Below are positions 1 to 8,237 of a stretch of 64,000 bases of DNA, in pieces. Each line of letters opens with the position of its first letter. Positions within the stretch are counted from its first letter, which is position 1. This DNA is from Streptomyces antnestii (GTDB lineage: Bacteria; Actinomycetota; Actinomycetes; Streptomycetales; Streptomycetaceae). The notes beneath the pieces are model-generated. The model saw nothing but the letters and a program-made list of their open reading frames with translations. It had not been told where the DNA came from and did no database searches. The stretch is taken from positions 558,001 to 622,000 of the forward strand of contig NZ_RZYA01000002.1 of NCBI RefSeq assembly GCF_004005495.1, written 5' to 3'. The position numbers and the translations under genes are program-made.

Positions 1-99
1 GACGACACGGGCGCCGGACGCCAGAAGCTTCCGGACCGTGGCAAGGCCGAGGCCCGAGGCCCCACCGGTGACCAGAGCGGACACACCTTCGGTACGCAT
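1..99 (-). CDS. Short-chain dehydrogenase, N-terminal part (cut by window edge)
   Basis: The reading frame starts at an ATG at 99 and runs off the window after 33 codons. The visible residues carry the classical SDR dinucleotide-binding turn TGGASGLG (residues 11-18) after a short beta strand, followed by an amphipathic helix and the end of the second strand (GARVV). This pattern is typical of NAD(P)-dependent 3-hydroxyacyl-CoA dehydrogenase or ketoreductase SDRs. The gene is divergent from the metallo-hydrolase at 333 and shares its intergenic region, which holds an AACGATCGTT box. It is therefore probably in the same catabolic regulon. Catalytic residues lie outside the window, so the substrate cannot be judged. 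Confidence 0.8.
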   Translation of the reverse strand, partial: MRTEGVSALVTGGASGLGLATVRKLLASGARVV

Positions 100-260
100 G
101 GAACTCCCCACTTTCATTCCTGTGGCGGGTGGCTGCGGCGGACTGGCGGGCTCGTCCCCACGCTCGGAGGAACAGCGTCGTTGAAGCAGTGTCGGAGAAA
201 CGGCATCTGCGCGCTCCGCTCCAGGCGAGTGGCTGTCGGTGAGGCACCCGATCTGTTAAC

Positions 261-272
261 TTAACGATCGTT
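261..272. promoter_or_regulatory. AACGATCGTT operator (box A1)
   Basis: TTAACGATCGTT contains a perfect 10-bp palindrome and lies in the divergent region between the SDR at 99 and the metallo-hydrolase at 333. It is one of seven related sites that precede catabolic genes between 0.2 and 17.4 kb. A dimeric TetR-family repressor is the expected reader; the TetR gene at 15852 is a candidate by position only. Confidence 0.65.
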
Positions 273-332
273 CTGCCAGTGCCGTCCTCAGGCAACCACA
301 GGCCCCAGACGGTGTCAACGGAAGGATGGACT

Positions 333-1382
333 GTGACTCTTGAGATCACCGGCACCTCGCAGTGGCAGGCATGGCAGGACGGCGTCATGCCACCGGTCGA
401 GCGCGTGCGCGACGGGCTGTGGTCCATCCCCGTACCCATCCCGGACAACCCGCTGCGCTACGTCCTGGTGTACGCCCTGGAGTCCGGCGACGGCGTCGTG
501 CTCATCGACGCAGGCTGGCCCGCCGACGTCTCCTGGCAGGCCCTTCGCGGCGGACTCGCCGAGATGGGCACCACCGTCGAGAACGTCAAGGCCGTCCTCG
601 TCACCCACAACCACGCCGATCACCTCGGCCTGGCCGGCCGCGTACGCGAGGCCTCCGGCGCGTACGTCGCCCTGCACGCCCTGGACGCCGCCCCTCTCGG
701 CGAGGGCCTCGGCACCCGTGAGCGATGGCGCAGCGATCACCTCAGCCACCTCGTCCGGAACGGCATGCCCGACGCCGACGCCACCACCACGGTGGACGCC
801 ATGAACGCCGACCTGCTGTTCGAGGCTCCCAGCCCCGACGTGCTGCTCCAGGACGGGGAGCGGATCAAACTGCCGGACCTGGACCTGCGCGTGGTGTGGA
901 CCCCCGGGCACAGCCCCGGCCACTCCTGCTTCTACGAACCAGGACGCCGGCTGATGTTCTCCGGCGACCACGTGCTGCCCCGGATCACGCCCGCGATCGG
1001 CGTGTACTCCCGTACCGTCGGCGACCCGCTCGCCGACTTCCTGGTCTCCCTCGAACGGCTCGAGCGGTACGACGTCGAAGAGGTCCTGCCCGCGCACGAG
1101 TACCGCTTCCGCCGCCTCGACCAGCGGCTGGCCCAGATGGCGCGGCACCACACCGAACGCCTGGCGGAGACCTTCGCCGCGGTACGGGCGGCGCCCGGAG
1201 CCACCGGGTGGGAGCTCGCGGCCCACCTGGAGTGGTCGAGGCCCTGGTCCGCCTTCGGTGTGCAGCAACGACGGTTCGCCCTGGGGGAGACGCTGGCCCA
1301 CCTCAAACTCCTCGCCGCCCGCCAGGAGATCACCGAGCACGGAGCCGGACCGACGCGCTGGTACCCGGCCGCGTCACGGTGA
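333..1382 (+). CDS. MBL-fold metallo-hydrolase
   Basis: A metallo-beta-lactamase-fold hydrolase of 349 residues. The metal-binding motif HNHADH is at about residues 92-97. The later family signatures follow in order: TPGHSPGHS (third metal histidine), SGDHVLP (bridging Asp-His) and PAHEY near the C-terminal third. Such proteins hydrolyse thioesters, lactones or glyoxalase-type substrates; a CoA-thioester hydrolase role fits the acyl-CoA context but is inference. I chose the GTG at 333 because GGAAGG sits 6-7 bases upstream. A GTG at 279 in the same frame would add 18 residues without family character and would begin very close to the operator. The C-terminal 80 residues form a helical extension common in the Streptomyces members. 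Confidence 0.85.
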   Translation: MTLEITGTSQWQAWQDGVMPPVERVRDGLWSIPVPIPDNPLRYVLVYALESGDGVVLIDAGWPADVSWQALRGGLAEMGTTVENVKAVLVTHNHADHLGLAGRVREASGAYVALHALDAAPLGEGLGTRERWRSDHLSHLVRNGMPDADATTTVDAMNADLLFEAPSPDVLLQDGERIKLPDLDLRVVWTPGHSPGHSCFYEPGRRLMFSGDHVLPRITPAIGVYSRTVGDPLADFLVSLERLERYDVEEVLPAHEYRFRRLDQRLAQMARHHTERLAETFAAVRAAPGATGWELAAHLEWSRPWSAFGVQQRRFALGETLAHLKLLAARQEITEHGAGPTRWYPAASR

Positions 1383-1415
1383 GCGAGGGGCGAAGGAGCA
1401 AGGAGCGAAGCTGAT

Positions 1416-1427
1416 TTAACGATCGAT
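1416..1427. promoter_or_regulatory. AACGATCGTT-like operator (box A2)
   Basis: TTAACGATCGAT differs from the consensus only in its last half-site. It lies between the metallo-hydrolase and the truncated transporter at 1644. Its survival upstream of a broken gene suggests the transporter was once a regulon member. Confidence 0.55.
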
Positions 1428-1643
1428 AAGTCATCGGCAGGGCCGGGGCCCACCCTTTCCCGCCTCCTGCCTGGGCTCATAGGAATCGCTTAACCCACGG
1501 TTCCGTCCTGAGTCTTTGCGTCACGGACAGGCGGGCACTCACGATGTCCCCCACCGCTCCCCACTGCCGGAACACCACGCAGGCCCGAGCCGCAGTCGGT
1601 GCTTCCGGCCCCCAGAGGGGTACGTCCCCGAAGGAGCCGCCCC

Positions 1644-2201
1644 GTGACCACGAGCAAAGTGGCAGGTCCCCGTCCCGCCCCCGTCGAGTCCGCCACCGAA
1701 TCCCGGGCCAGGGCCTGGGGGTTCACCGGACTGCTGATGCTGCTGTACACGGTGAACTGGGCCGACAAGGCCGTGTACGGCCTCGTGGCCCAGCCGCTCG
1801 CCGAGGAGCTCGGGCTCAGCGCCTCACGGATCGGCTTCATCGGCAGCGCGTTCTTCGTGACCCTCACGCTCGGCAACCTGATCGCGGGTCTCCTCAACAA
1901 GTGGACGGCCCTCAAGTGGTCGCTCGCGATCCTCGCCGTCGGCTGGTCGATCGCCATGCTCCCGGTGGTCGCCTCGGCCACCTTCACCGTCCTGCTGGTC
2001 AGCCGGATGCTGCTCGGATTCCTGGAGGGGCCTTCGGGCCCCATCATCCACACGGCGCTCTACTCGTGGCACCCGAGCGAGAAGCGGGGCCTCCCCTGGA
2101 TGGTCAGTTGCCCACGCAGACGGCTGTCGGTGTCCGTCACGGAGCCACCCGCCGACGCGATGTCACGGAGGAGCCGGCGGGCGGGGCCCACGAGAGCGTG
2201 A
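1644..2201 (+). pseudogene. MFS transporter, truncated after the first four or five helices
   Basis: The first 150 or so residues are a good major facilitator N-terminus: a charged start, helix 1 with LLYTVNWADKAVYG, a conserved loop, and an R-M-L-L-G-F-x-E-G-P segment typical of the anion:cation symporter (phthalate/hexuronate-like) branch. After residues SEKRGLP at about DNA 2095-2100 the homology-like pattern stops. The frame then reads the antisense of a LysR gene to a stop at 2201. A functional member needs roughly 430 residues, so this is a remnant. The GTG at 1644 has AAGGAG upstream. The original role was probably uptake of an organic acid feeding the neighbouring pathway. Confidence 0.75.
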
Positions 2202-2383
2202 CCGGCCGAGGTCGGCACCATGCCCCGCCCGATGCGACGGAACAGCAGTGTGCGCAACTCGTGCTCAAGAGCCCGGATGCCCTGGGAGACGCTCGGCTCG
2301 GTCACGCCTGCCGATGCCGCCGCCGCTTTGATGCTGCCGCGATCGACGACGGCCAGGAAATAGCGCAGGTGAGGCAGGTCCAC
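2060..2383 (-). pseudogene. LysR-family regulator, truncated to its DNA-binding domain
   Basis: GTG at 2383 opens a frame of 107 codons that begins like a LysR regulator: LPHLRYFLAVVDRGSIKAAA, then the helix-turn-helix and the linker helix ending LRGQLTI. The effector-binding domain of about 200 residues is missing. After the linker the frame runs into the antisense of the MFS remnant and stops. It meets the MFS fragment tail to tail at about 2095-2105, so a single deletion most likely removed both 3' ends. The fragment could still make a DNA-binding peptide, but there is no sign that it is selected for. Confidence 0.75.
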
Positions 2384-2484
2384 CGCGCCAGGCTAGCGAG
2401 AGGTGTCCGTTGAGGGGAGGGGGCCGAGGACTTGGCCGCCCGTTCGTTGACACCGCTGTGTCCTGCTGCCAGAGTATGGCCTGT

Positions 2485-2498
2485 CGAACGATCGTTTA
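2485..2498. promoter_or_regulatory. AACGATCGTT operator (box A3)
   Basis: CGAACGATCGTTTA carries the full 10-bp palindrome and ends 7 bases before the ATG of the nitronate monooxygenase remnant. It probably controls the unit that continues into the thioesterase, ligase and hydratase genes to 6083. Confidence 0.65.
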
Positions 2499-2504
2499 GT
2501 TGGG

Positions 2505-2687
2505 ATGGGTTGCGTGCTCAGAACCAGGTTCACGGATGAGTTCGGGATCGGGTGTCCGATCGTCCAGGGCGGGGCCTCGCGCGGCTCGGGGGCGGCGGAG
2601 TCCGAGGCGTCGACGTTCCGTGACATCCCGACCCGCGACGAACAGACCCGAGCGGCGGCCCCGACCCCGACCCCGGGCGCGTCATGA
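2505..2687 (+). pseudogene. Nitronate monooxygenase-family N-terminal remnant
   Basis: The 60-codon frame starts LRTRFTDEFGIGCPIVQGG, which matches the opening of FMN-dependent nitronate monooxygenase (2-nitropropane dioxygenase) family proteins. These continue for over 300 residues. Here the pattern ends after about 25 residues and the remainder is low-complexity (AAAPTPTPGAS). The stop overlaps the ATG of the TesB-like gene by ATGA, so translation of the remnant may still couple into that gene. The family includes IpdC of the steroid C/D-ring pathway, which makes the loss notable; the remnant is too short to assign it to IpdC. Confidence 0.55.
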
Positions 2688-3529
2688 GCGGCGCGCGCCG
2701 GATCCCTCCACTGCTGCATCGGCCCTTCCCGGTGTCGACTCCCGAAGGCGTCTCGCTGGCGGAGCTGCTCGACCTGGAGAAGATCGACAGCGATCTGTTC
2801 CGCGGGAACACGGTCCTCGACGAGCCGTTCTCGCTCTACGGCGGGCAGGTCGCGGCGCAGGCCCTGGTCGCCGCCGGCCGGACCGTGGACGACGACCGGC
2901 CGCCGCACTCGGTGCACGGGTACTTCCTCCGTGCCGGAGACGCGGGCCGGCCGACGGTGTTCCGCGTCGACCGCGACCGTGACGGCCGGTCGTTCTCGGC
3001 CCGCCGGGTCGTGGCACTGCAGGACGGCCAGGTCATCTTCAACATGTCCGCCTCCTTCCACGCCCGTGAGGAAGGCAAGGACGTCCAGGTGTCGCCCGCC
3101 CCGGACGCCGGGCCCCCCGACGCACTGCCCGCCGCGCTGCTGCCGCGGCTCGTCTCCTTCGAGGCCCGCGAGCCGGCCCAGCCGTACCCGGACGCGCGGT
3201 GGCCGACCCGTTTCTGGGCGCGCTGTACCGCGCAGCTCGGTGACGACCCGCTGCTGCACGCGGCCGCGCTGACCTACCTCTCCGACGCCCTGAGCGGCCT
3301 CGTCTCCCTGGCGGACCGGGAGGGGAGCCCGATGAGCAGCCTGGACCACGCGGTGTGGTTCCACCGTCCGGCGCGGCTCGACGACTGGGTGCTGCTCGAC
3401 CTGGTCCCGCACACGGTGGCGGGCGGGCGTGGCTGGTACACGGGGACGGTCAGCGGCTCCGACGGCGGGCTGCGGGCGAGCCTCACGCAGGAGCAGTTGT
3501 TCCGGCGGCGGACACACGCCACGGAGTGA
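2684..3529 (+). CDS. Acyl-CoA thioesterase II (TesB-like, double hotdog)
   Basis: 281 residues, the usual size for TesB-type acyl-CoA thioesterases, which hydrolyse acyl-CoA to acid and CoA. The N-terminal hotdog shows FSLYGGQVAAQAL (about 49-61), HSVHGYFLRAGD (75-86) and the RDGRSFSARRVVALQ strand (99-113). The C-terminal hotdog has LDHAVWFHRP and the W-V-L-L-D-L strand, where the family's catalytic Asp lies. The start ATG overlaps the stop of the upstream remnant. It probably releases CoA from dead-end intermediates of the local pathway, or terminates it. Transcription is expected from box A3. Confidence 0.88.
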   Translation: MSGARRIPPLLHRPFPVSTPEGVSLAELLDLEKIDSDLFRGNTVLDEPFSLYGGQVAAQALVAAGRTVDDDRPPHSVHGYFLRAGDAGRPTVFRVDRDRDGRSFSARRVVALQDGQVIFNMSASFHAREEGKDVQVSPAPDAGPPDALPAALLPRLVSFEAREPAQPYPDARWPTRFWARCTAQLGDDPLLHAAALTYLSDALSGLVSLADREGSPMSSLDHAVWFHRPARLDDWVLLDLVPHTVAGGRGWYTGTVSGSDGGLRASLTQEQLFRRRTHATE

Positions 3530-3622
3530 CCCCGCGTCCCGGCCCGACCGGTCGGGCTGACCCGGCTGATCGCCGTCCTCGGCCGCACGCACAGCACACG
3601 CGCATGTCAGCACCGGAGACGA

Positions 3623-5281
3623 ATGGGAGAAGTCATGCAAGAGCACGCCGTCGATGCCGTGTCCGCCGGCCGCCGGATGTCCTTCGGGGCCCAACTGGCC
3701 CGCTGCGCCCGCAAGTTCCCTGACCGCATCGGCATGCAGCACGGGGACCGCCGGCTGACCTTCCCCGAGCTCGACGCGCGCGTCTCCCGCCTCGCCAACG
3801 CCCTGGCGGCCCGCGGAATCGGGCGCGGTGACCGTGTCGCGGTGGTCATGCACAACCGGATCGAGGTCGCCGAGGCCATCCTGGCCACCGCCCGGCTCGG
3901 AGCCATGGTCGTACCGGTGAACTTCCGGCTCGTCGCCGACGAGATCGCGTACATCCTCGCCGACAGCGGCTCCACCGCCCTCCTCGTCGACGAACAGCTG
4001 GTGGCCGTCTGTACCGAGGCGGCCCGCGAGCTCGACGGGCGGTTGCGCACCGTGCTCGTCACCGGGGACGGCGCCGCGCAGGCCGGGCCGCACGCCGAGT
4101 CGTACGAGGCCGCGCTCGCCGCCGCCCCGGCCGTGGACCCGGGCATCGACGTCGACGAGAACGACCCCGCGTTCATCATGTACACCTCCGGGACCACGGG
4201 CCGCCCGAAGGGCGCCGTACTGACCCACCTGAACCTCGTCATGTGCGCGTACGCCGTGCTCTCGGCGACCGGCGGCATCCAGCAGGAGCCCGGAACCCTG
4301 CTGGTCGGGGTGCCGATGTTCCACATCAGCGGGCTGAACTCCACGCTGCGCGGCCTTATCGACGGCAGCCGGGTGGTGATCGACTCATCCACACACTTCG
4401 ACCCGGCCGCGCTCGCCGATCTGCTCGAACGTGAGCAGGTCACCAACTGCTTCCTCGTGCCGAGCCAGTGGCAGGCGGTGTGCGCGGTACCCGGCCTGAA
4501 AGACCGTCGACTCGCGTTGCGTACGCTCGTCTGGGGCGCGTCTGTCGCACCGCCGTCGGTGCTCGAATCGCTGCGGGACTGCTTCCCGCAGGCCCCCGCG
4601 TACAGCGCGTTCGGGCAGACCGAGATGAGCCCGACCACCACCATGCTGCGGGCCGAGGACGCGATACGGAAGATGGGATCGGTCGGCAGGCCGCTCCCGG
4701 GCATCGAGGTGCGCATCGTCGACGAGGAGATGCGGGACGTACCGGTCGGAGCGGTGGGGGAGATCGTCTACCGGGGCCCGACGACCATGCTCGGCTACTG
4801 GAACAAACCGAAGGAGACCGAGGAGTCGTTCGCGGGCGGCTGGTTCCACTCGGGAGACCTGTGCCGCGTGGACGACGAGGGTTTCATCTATGTCGTCGAC
4901 CGCAAGAAGGACATGATCATCTCCGGCGGGGAGAACATCTACTGTGCCGAGGTCGAGGCCGTCATCGACACACATCCCGGCGTGGCCGAGGTCGCGGTGA
5001 TCGGCGTGGACCACCCGAAGTGGGTACAGACTCCGCGCGCGGTGGTCGTGCCGGCCGATCCGTCCGCGCCGCCGTCCGCGCAGGACATCATCGACCACTG
5101 CCGTGACCGGCTCGCCTCCTACAAGAAGCCGACCTCGGTGGTGTTCGCGGACGCCCTGCCGCGCAATGCAAGCGGAAAGGTCCAGAAGTTCCAACTGCGG
5201 GAGAACTACGGGGCAAAGACGGCCGGAGAGCCCGCAGGAGACCCCCGCCTGTCCGGCGGCGCCCGGCACACCGACACCTGA
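3623..5281 (+). CDS. Acyl-CoA synthetase / AMP-dependent ligase
   Basis: A 552-residue ANL-superfamily ligase that would activate a carboxylic acid to its CoA ester via an acyl-adenylate. The P-loop motif YTSGTTGRPKGA is at about residues 187-198. The A5-type motif YSAFGQTEM follows. GWFHSGDLCRVDDEGFIYVVDRKKDMII covers the A7/A8 hinge and its Asp and Arg, and NASGKVQK contains the C-terminal catalytic Lys. An alternative ATG at 3635 has an equally good GGGAGA upstream. It follows the thioesterase by about 90 bases and precedes an enoyl-CoA hydratase by 10, so it probably performs the entry step of this operon. The substrate is unknown. Confidence 0.9.
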   Translation: MGEVMQEHAVDAVSAGRRMSFGAQLARCARKFPDRIGMQHGDRRLTFPELDARVSRLANALAARGIGRGDRVAVVMHNRIEVAEAILATARLGAMVVPVNFRLVADEIAYILADSGSTALLVDEQLVAVCTEAARELDGRLRTVLVTGDGAAQAGPHAESYEAALAAAPAVDPGIDVDENDPAFIMYTSGTTGRPKGAVLTHLNLVMCAYAVLSATGGIQQEPGTLLVGVPMFHISGLNSTLRGLIDGSRVVIDSSTHFDPAALADLLEREQVTNCFLVPSQWQAVCAVPGLKDRRLALRTLVWGASVAPPSVLESLRDCFPQAPAYSAFGQTEMSPTTTMLRAEDAIRKMGSVGRPLPGIEVRIVDEEMRDVPVGAVGEIVYRGPTTMLGYWNKPKETEESFAGGWFHSGDLCRVDDEGFIYVVDRKKDMIISGGENIYCAEVEAVIDTHPGVAEVAVIGVDHPKWVQTPRAVVVPADPSAPPSAQDIIDHCRDRLASYKKPTSVVFADALPRNASGKVQKFQLRENYGAKTAGEPAGDPRLSGGARHTDT

Positions 5282-5291
5282 GGAGCGAACC

Positions 5292-6083
5292 GTGACGGAT
5301 TCCGTACTGGTGGAGCGGAACGACGACGCCACCGCCGTCGTCACGCTGAACCGGCCCGACGTACGCAACGCGATCGACCCCGAACTGCTGCAGGGACTGC
5401 GGACCGCCCTGCGCGAGCTGGACGAGGACGACACGGTCGGCGCGATCGTCCTCACCGGCGCAGACCCCGCCTTCTGCGCGGGCCTCGACCTGCGCAGGCT
5501 CGGCTCGCCGGAGGGCGGCCTGCCCGGCGGCGTCGTCGATCGGTCCGTGTCGCGGGCGCCGTGGGGCGATCCGCTGCGTACCCCGCTCATCGGCGCGGTC
5601 AACGGGGCCGCCGTGACGGGCGGGTTGGAGCTTGCCCTGAACTGCGACATCCTCATCGCCTCGGAGCGGGCCCGCTTCGCCGACACCCACGCGCGGGTCG
5701 GCGTGCTGCCCGGCTGGCGCCTCTCGGTGCTGCTGCCGCTGTTCGTCGGTTCGGGTCTGGCCCGCAGGATGAGTCTGACGGGGGACTTCCTCTCCGCGGC
5801 CGAGGCGCTGCGGGCAGGCCTCGTCACCGAGGTCGTCCCGCACGGGGAACTGCTGCCGGCCGCGCGCCGGGTGGCGGCGACGATCGCGGGCAACGACCGG
5901 GCCGCGGTGCAGACTCTGCTCGGCTCCTACCGGCGGGTGGAGGCCGAACTCGTGGGCGACGGCGACCGGGTGGAGGCCACGACCGCACGCGAGTGGCTGG
6001 CCTCGACCCCCGGCACGGCGGACGTTGAACGCCGCCGAGAGGTGATCATCTCGCGCGGCAGGGAACAGAACCGACCCGCGTAG
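5292..6083 (+). CDS. Enoyl-CoA hydratase/isomerase family protein
   Basis: 263-residue crotonase-fold protein. The N-terminal strand pattern TLNRPDVRNAID, the oxyanion-hole segment PAFCAGLDLRRL and GAAVTGGLELALNCD are all present. The first catalytic Glu position is kept (GGLELA). The second, which in classical hydratases lies in a P-E-x-x-L-G segment, reads THARVGVLPG here, so Glu is replaced. It may therefore be an isomerase or another crotonase chemistry rather than a standard hydratase. GTG at 5292 follows AGGAG at 5281-5285. It is the last gene of the 2.5-6.1 kb unit and is followed by a strong hairpin. Confidence 0.85.
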   Translation: MTDSVLVERNDDATAVVTLNRPDVRNAIDPELLQGLRTALRELDEDDTVGAIVLTGADPAFCAGLDLRRLGSPEGGLPGGVVDRSVSRAPWGDPLRTPLIGAVNGAAVTGGLELALNCDILIASERARFADTHARVGVLPGWRLSVLLPLFVGSGLARRMSLTGDFLSAAEALRAGLVTEVVPHGELLPAARRVAATIAGNDRAAVQTLLGSYRRVEAELVGDGDRVEATTAREWLASTPGTADVERRREVIISRGREQNRPA

Positions 6084-6097
6084 GGCGGCGAACCGAG

Positions 6098-6136
6098 ACG
6101 GCCCTGGCGGGAGTCGAGCGCTCCTGCCAGGGCCGT
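6098..6136. terminator. Strong hairpin terminator between convergent genes
   Basis: A 16-base arm beginning ACGGCCCTGGC (6098-6113) pairs with its complement at 6121-6136 around a 7-base loop, with a single G-T pair. It lies 15 bases after the enoyl-CoA hydratase stop and faces the converging gene at 6210. It has no U-tract, as is common in Streptomyces. Confidence 0.8.
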
Positions 6137-6148
6137 ACCCAGTGCGGC

Positions 6149-6210
6149 GGGCGGATCGGGCGGACCGGGCGGACCGGGCGGATCGGGCGGACCGGGTGGA
6201 CCGGGCGGAT
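6149..6210. repeat. 9-bp GC tandem repeat (GGGCGGAYC)
   Basis: About seven head-to-tail copies of a GGGCGGAYC unit, alternating GGATC and GGACC forms, fill the space between the terminator hairpin and the stop codon of the convergent gene at 6210. No coding role is visible. Slippage could change the copy number. Confidence 0.75.
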
Positions 6211-7021
6211 CAGAGATCGGTGAACCGCGGCTCGCGCTTCTGAAACCGTGCTGTCACCGCCTCCACCTGGTTCGGGCTGCCGATCAGAGCACCGATCTCC
6301 TTCTGTTCCTCGGCGAACCCGGCCCCGAGTCCGGTGCGCCCGGCCAGGTCGAGGAGCCGCTTGGCGGCCCGTACCGCGTGTGGGCTCTGCCGGGCGATCT
6401 CCGCGGCCAGGGCGAGCGCCGCCGTGCGCGGCTCGGGGTCCGTGCGGGTCGCGAGCCCGATACGGACGGCCTCCTCACCGCCGACGACACGGGCCGTGAA
6501 GGTCAGCTCCTTGGCCACGTCCCGCCCGACCAACTCGGGGAGCAGCTGTGAGCCCGTCATGTCCGGGACGAGACCCCACGCCACCTCGAACACGCTGAGC
6601 CGGGCGTCCGGTGCCACGATCCGGATGTCGGCGCCGAGCGCGATCTGCAGGCCGCCCCCCAGCGCGTTGCCGCGCACCGCGGCGACGACGGGCACGGGCA
6701 GTTCGGCCCACACATACGCGGCGCGCTGCCCGGCGGCCTGCGCCGGCCCCTCGGACGGCGGGAGTCGGGTCCGCGCGGAGAGCCGCTGCCCGTCCGCATC
6801 GCCCGGAACGCGGTGAAGTCCAGGCCGGAGCAGAAGTCCGGCCCCTCGCCGGACAGCACCACCGCCCGGACCCCCGGCTCGGTCTTCAGCCGCTCCCCGG
6901 TCGTCACCAGAGCCTCGAACATCTCCGGGTCGAGGGCGTTGCGCTTCTCGGGCCGGTTCAGCCGTACATCGGCGACCCCGTCGCTCACCGAGACGGTCAC
7001 GCGCTCGGACGTACCTGTCAT
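6210..7021 (-). pseudogene. Enoyl-CoA hydratase family gene with a frameshift
   Basis: Two overlapping frames together make one complete crotonase. The first, from ATG at 7021 (GGGAG upstream), gives VRLNRPEKRNALDP and FCSGLDFTAFRAM. The second gives the helix before VWAELPVPVVAAVRGNALGGGLQIALGAD, then FEVAWGLVPDMTG and the C-terminus FQKREPRFTDL. The switch falls at about 6796, where one missing G after an ATG codon restores a continuous reading of roughly 270 codons. It is either a true inactivating mutation or a sequencing error. The GLVPD form is typical of isomerase-like PaaG/EchA relatives. It belongs to the minus-strand unit with the thiolase and ligase upstream. Confidence 0.8.
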
Positions 7022-7050
7022 GCGTCGTTCTCCCACTTTCGGCCGGCGGT

Positions 7051-8184
7051 CTACAGGAGTTCGAGAATGGTCGCGTTGGCCATGCCGCCCGCCTCGCACA
7101 TGGTCTGGAGGCCGAATCGGATGCCGTTGTCCCGCATGTGATGGAGCAGGCGCGTCATCAGCACGGCACCGGAGCCGCCCAGGGGGTGCCCCACCGCGAT
7201 CGCCCCACCGAGCGGGTTGAGGCGGTCCGCCCGCGCACCGGTCTCGGCGAGCCAGGCCAGCGGAACGGGCGCGAACGCCTCGTTGACCTCGAAGGCCCCG
7301 ATGTCGTCGATCCCGAGTCCCGCCTTCGCCAGCGCCTTCGCGGTCGCGTTGATCGGAGCGGTGAGCATGATGACCGGGTCGTCACCGGCGAGGACGGCGG
7401 TGTGAACCCGAGCCACCGGGGTGAGGCCGCGCGCCCGGGAGTGCTCGCTCGACGTGATGAGCAGCGCACCGGCGCCGTCGGAGATCTGGGACGAGTTCCC
7501 GGCGTGTATCAGGCCGTTCTCGCGGAACGCGGGCTTGAGGGCGGCCAGGGACTCCGGCGTGCCGCCGCGCCGCACCCCCTCGTCCGTCCGCAGGCCACCG
7601 GGGAGCGGTGCCAACTGGCCGGTCAGCGCACCGGAGTCGATGGCAGCCGCCGCCCGCTCGTGGGACCCCAGCGCGTACTCGTCGAGCTGCCGACGCGTGA
7701 GACCCCACTTCTCGGCCACCATCTCCGCGCCGATGCCCTGACGGAAACCGTCGACGCCGTACCGCTCCAGGACACTCGGGGGCATGGGCTCGCCACCCTG
7801 CCGCGCGCTGCCCATGGGCACGCGGCTCATCGATTCGACGCCGCCCGCGATCACGAAGTCGTACTGCCCGGCGATCACCCCGGCGGCGCCGAAGTGCACC
7901 GACTGCTGGCTGGAGCCGCAGGCGCGGCTGACGGTGGTCGCGGTGACGGTCTCGGGCCAGCCGGCGGCGAGCACGGCGGCGCGCCCGATGTTGCCGGACT
8001 GGTCACCGGACTGCGTGACGCAGCCCCAGACGACGTCGTCGATCTCCTCGGGCCGGACCTGGGTCCGTTCGAGGAGCGCCTTGAGGACATGGGCCGACAG
8101 GTCGGCCGGATGAACACCGGCGAGCGCACCGTTGCGCCTGCCGACAGGGGTTCGTACCGCGTCGACGATGACGGCGTCCTGCAT
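7051..8184 (-). CDS. Acetyl-CoA acyltransferase (thiolase)
   Basis: 377-residue thiolase, catalysing CoA-dependent cleavage of a 3-ketoacyl-CoA. The nucleophilic Cys is at about residue 89 in SRACGSSQQ. The catalytic His lies in GHPLGGSG and the second Cys in CEAGGMANA near the C-terminus. NEAFAPVPLAW and GGVESMSRVPMG are standard thiolase landmarks. The ATG at 8184 was chosen because the family start pattern (DAVIVDAVRTPVGR) begins directly after it. It is very similar in outline to the thiolase at 14563, so the two are probably paralogues acting on different chain stages. The upstream ligase (8238) and downstream frameshifted hydratase lie on the same strand with short gaps. Confidence 0.92.
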   Translation of the reverse strand: MQDAVIVDAVRTPVGRRNGALAGVHPADLSAHVLKALLERTQVRPEEIDDVVWGCVTQSGDQSGNIGRAAVLAAGWPETVTATTVSRACGSSQQSVHFGAAGVIAGQYDFVIAGGVESMSRVPMGSARQGGEPMPPSVLERYGVDGFRQGIGAEMVAEKWGLTRRQLDEYALGSHERAAAAIDSGALTGQLAPLPGGLRTDEGVRRGGTPESLAALKPAFRENGLIHAGNSSQISDGAGALLITSSEHSRARGLTPVARVHTAVLAGDDPVIMLTAPINATAKALAKAGLGIDDIGAFEVNEAFAPVPLAWLAETGARADRLNPLGGAIAVGHPLGGSGAVLMTRLLHHMRDNGIRFGLQTMCEAGGMANATILELL

Positions 8185-8237
8185 CGTGTACTCCCAACGT
8201 TTCGGGCGGCGCCCCGGATTGCCGCGCGAGGCGAGTG

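Noticed and set aside
2393..4324. Long minus-strand frame opposite the thioesterase and ligase
   Set aside because: It has no recognisable motif, and the plus-strand genes carry full family signatures over the same bases.
6149..6210. CRISPR-like or operator array of 9-bp units
   Set aside because: Pure head-to-tail GC repeat between a terminator and a stop codon, with no spacers or palindromes.
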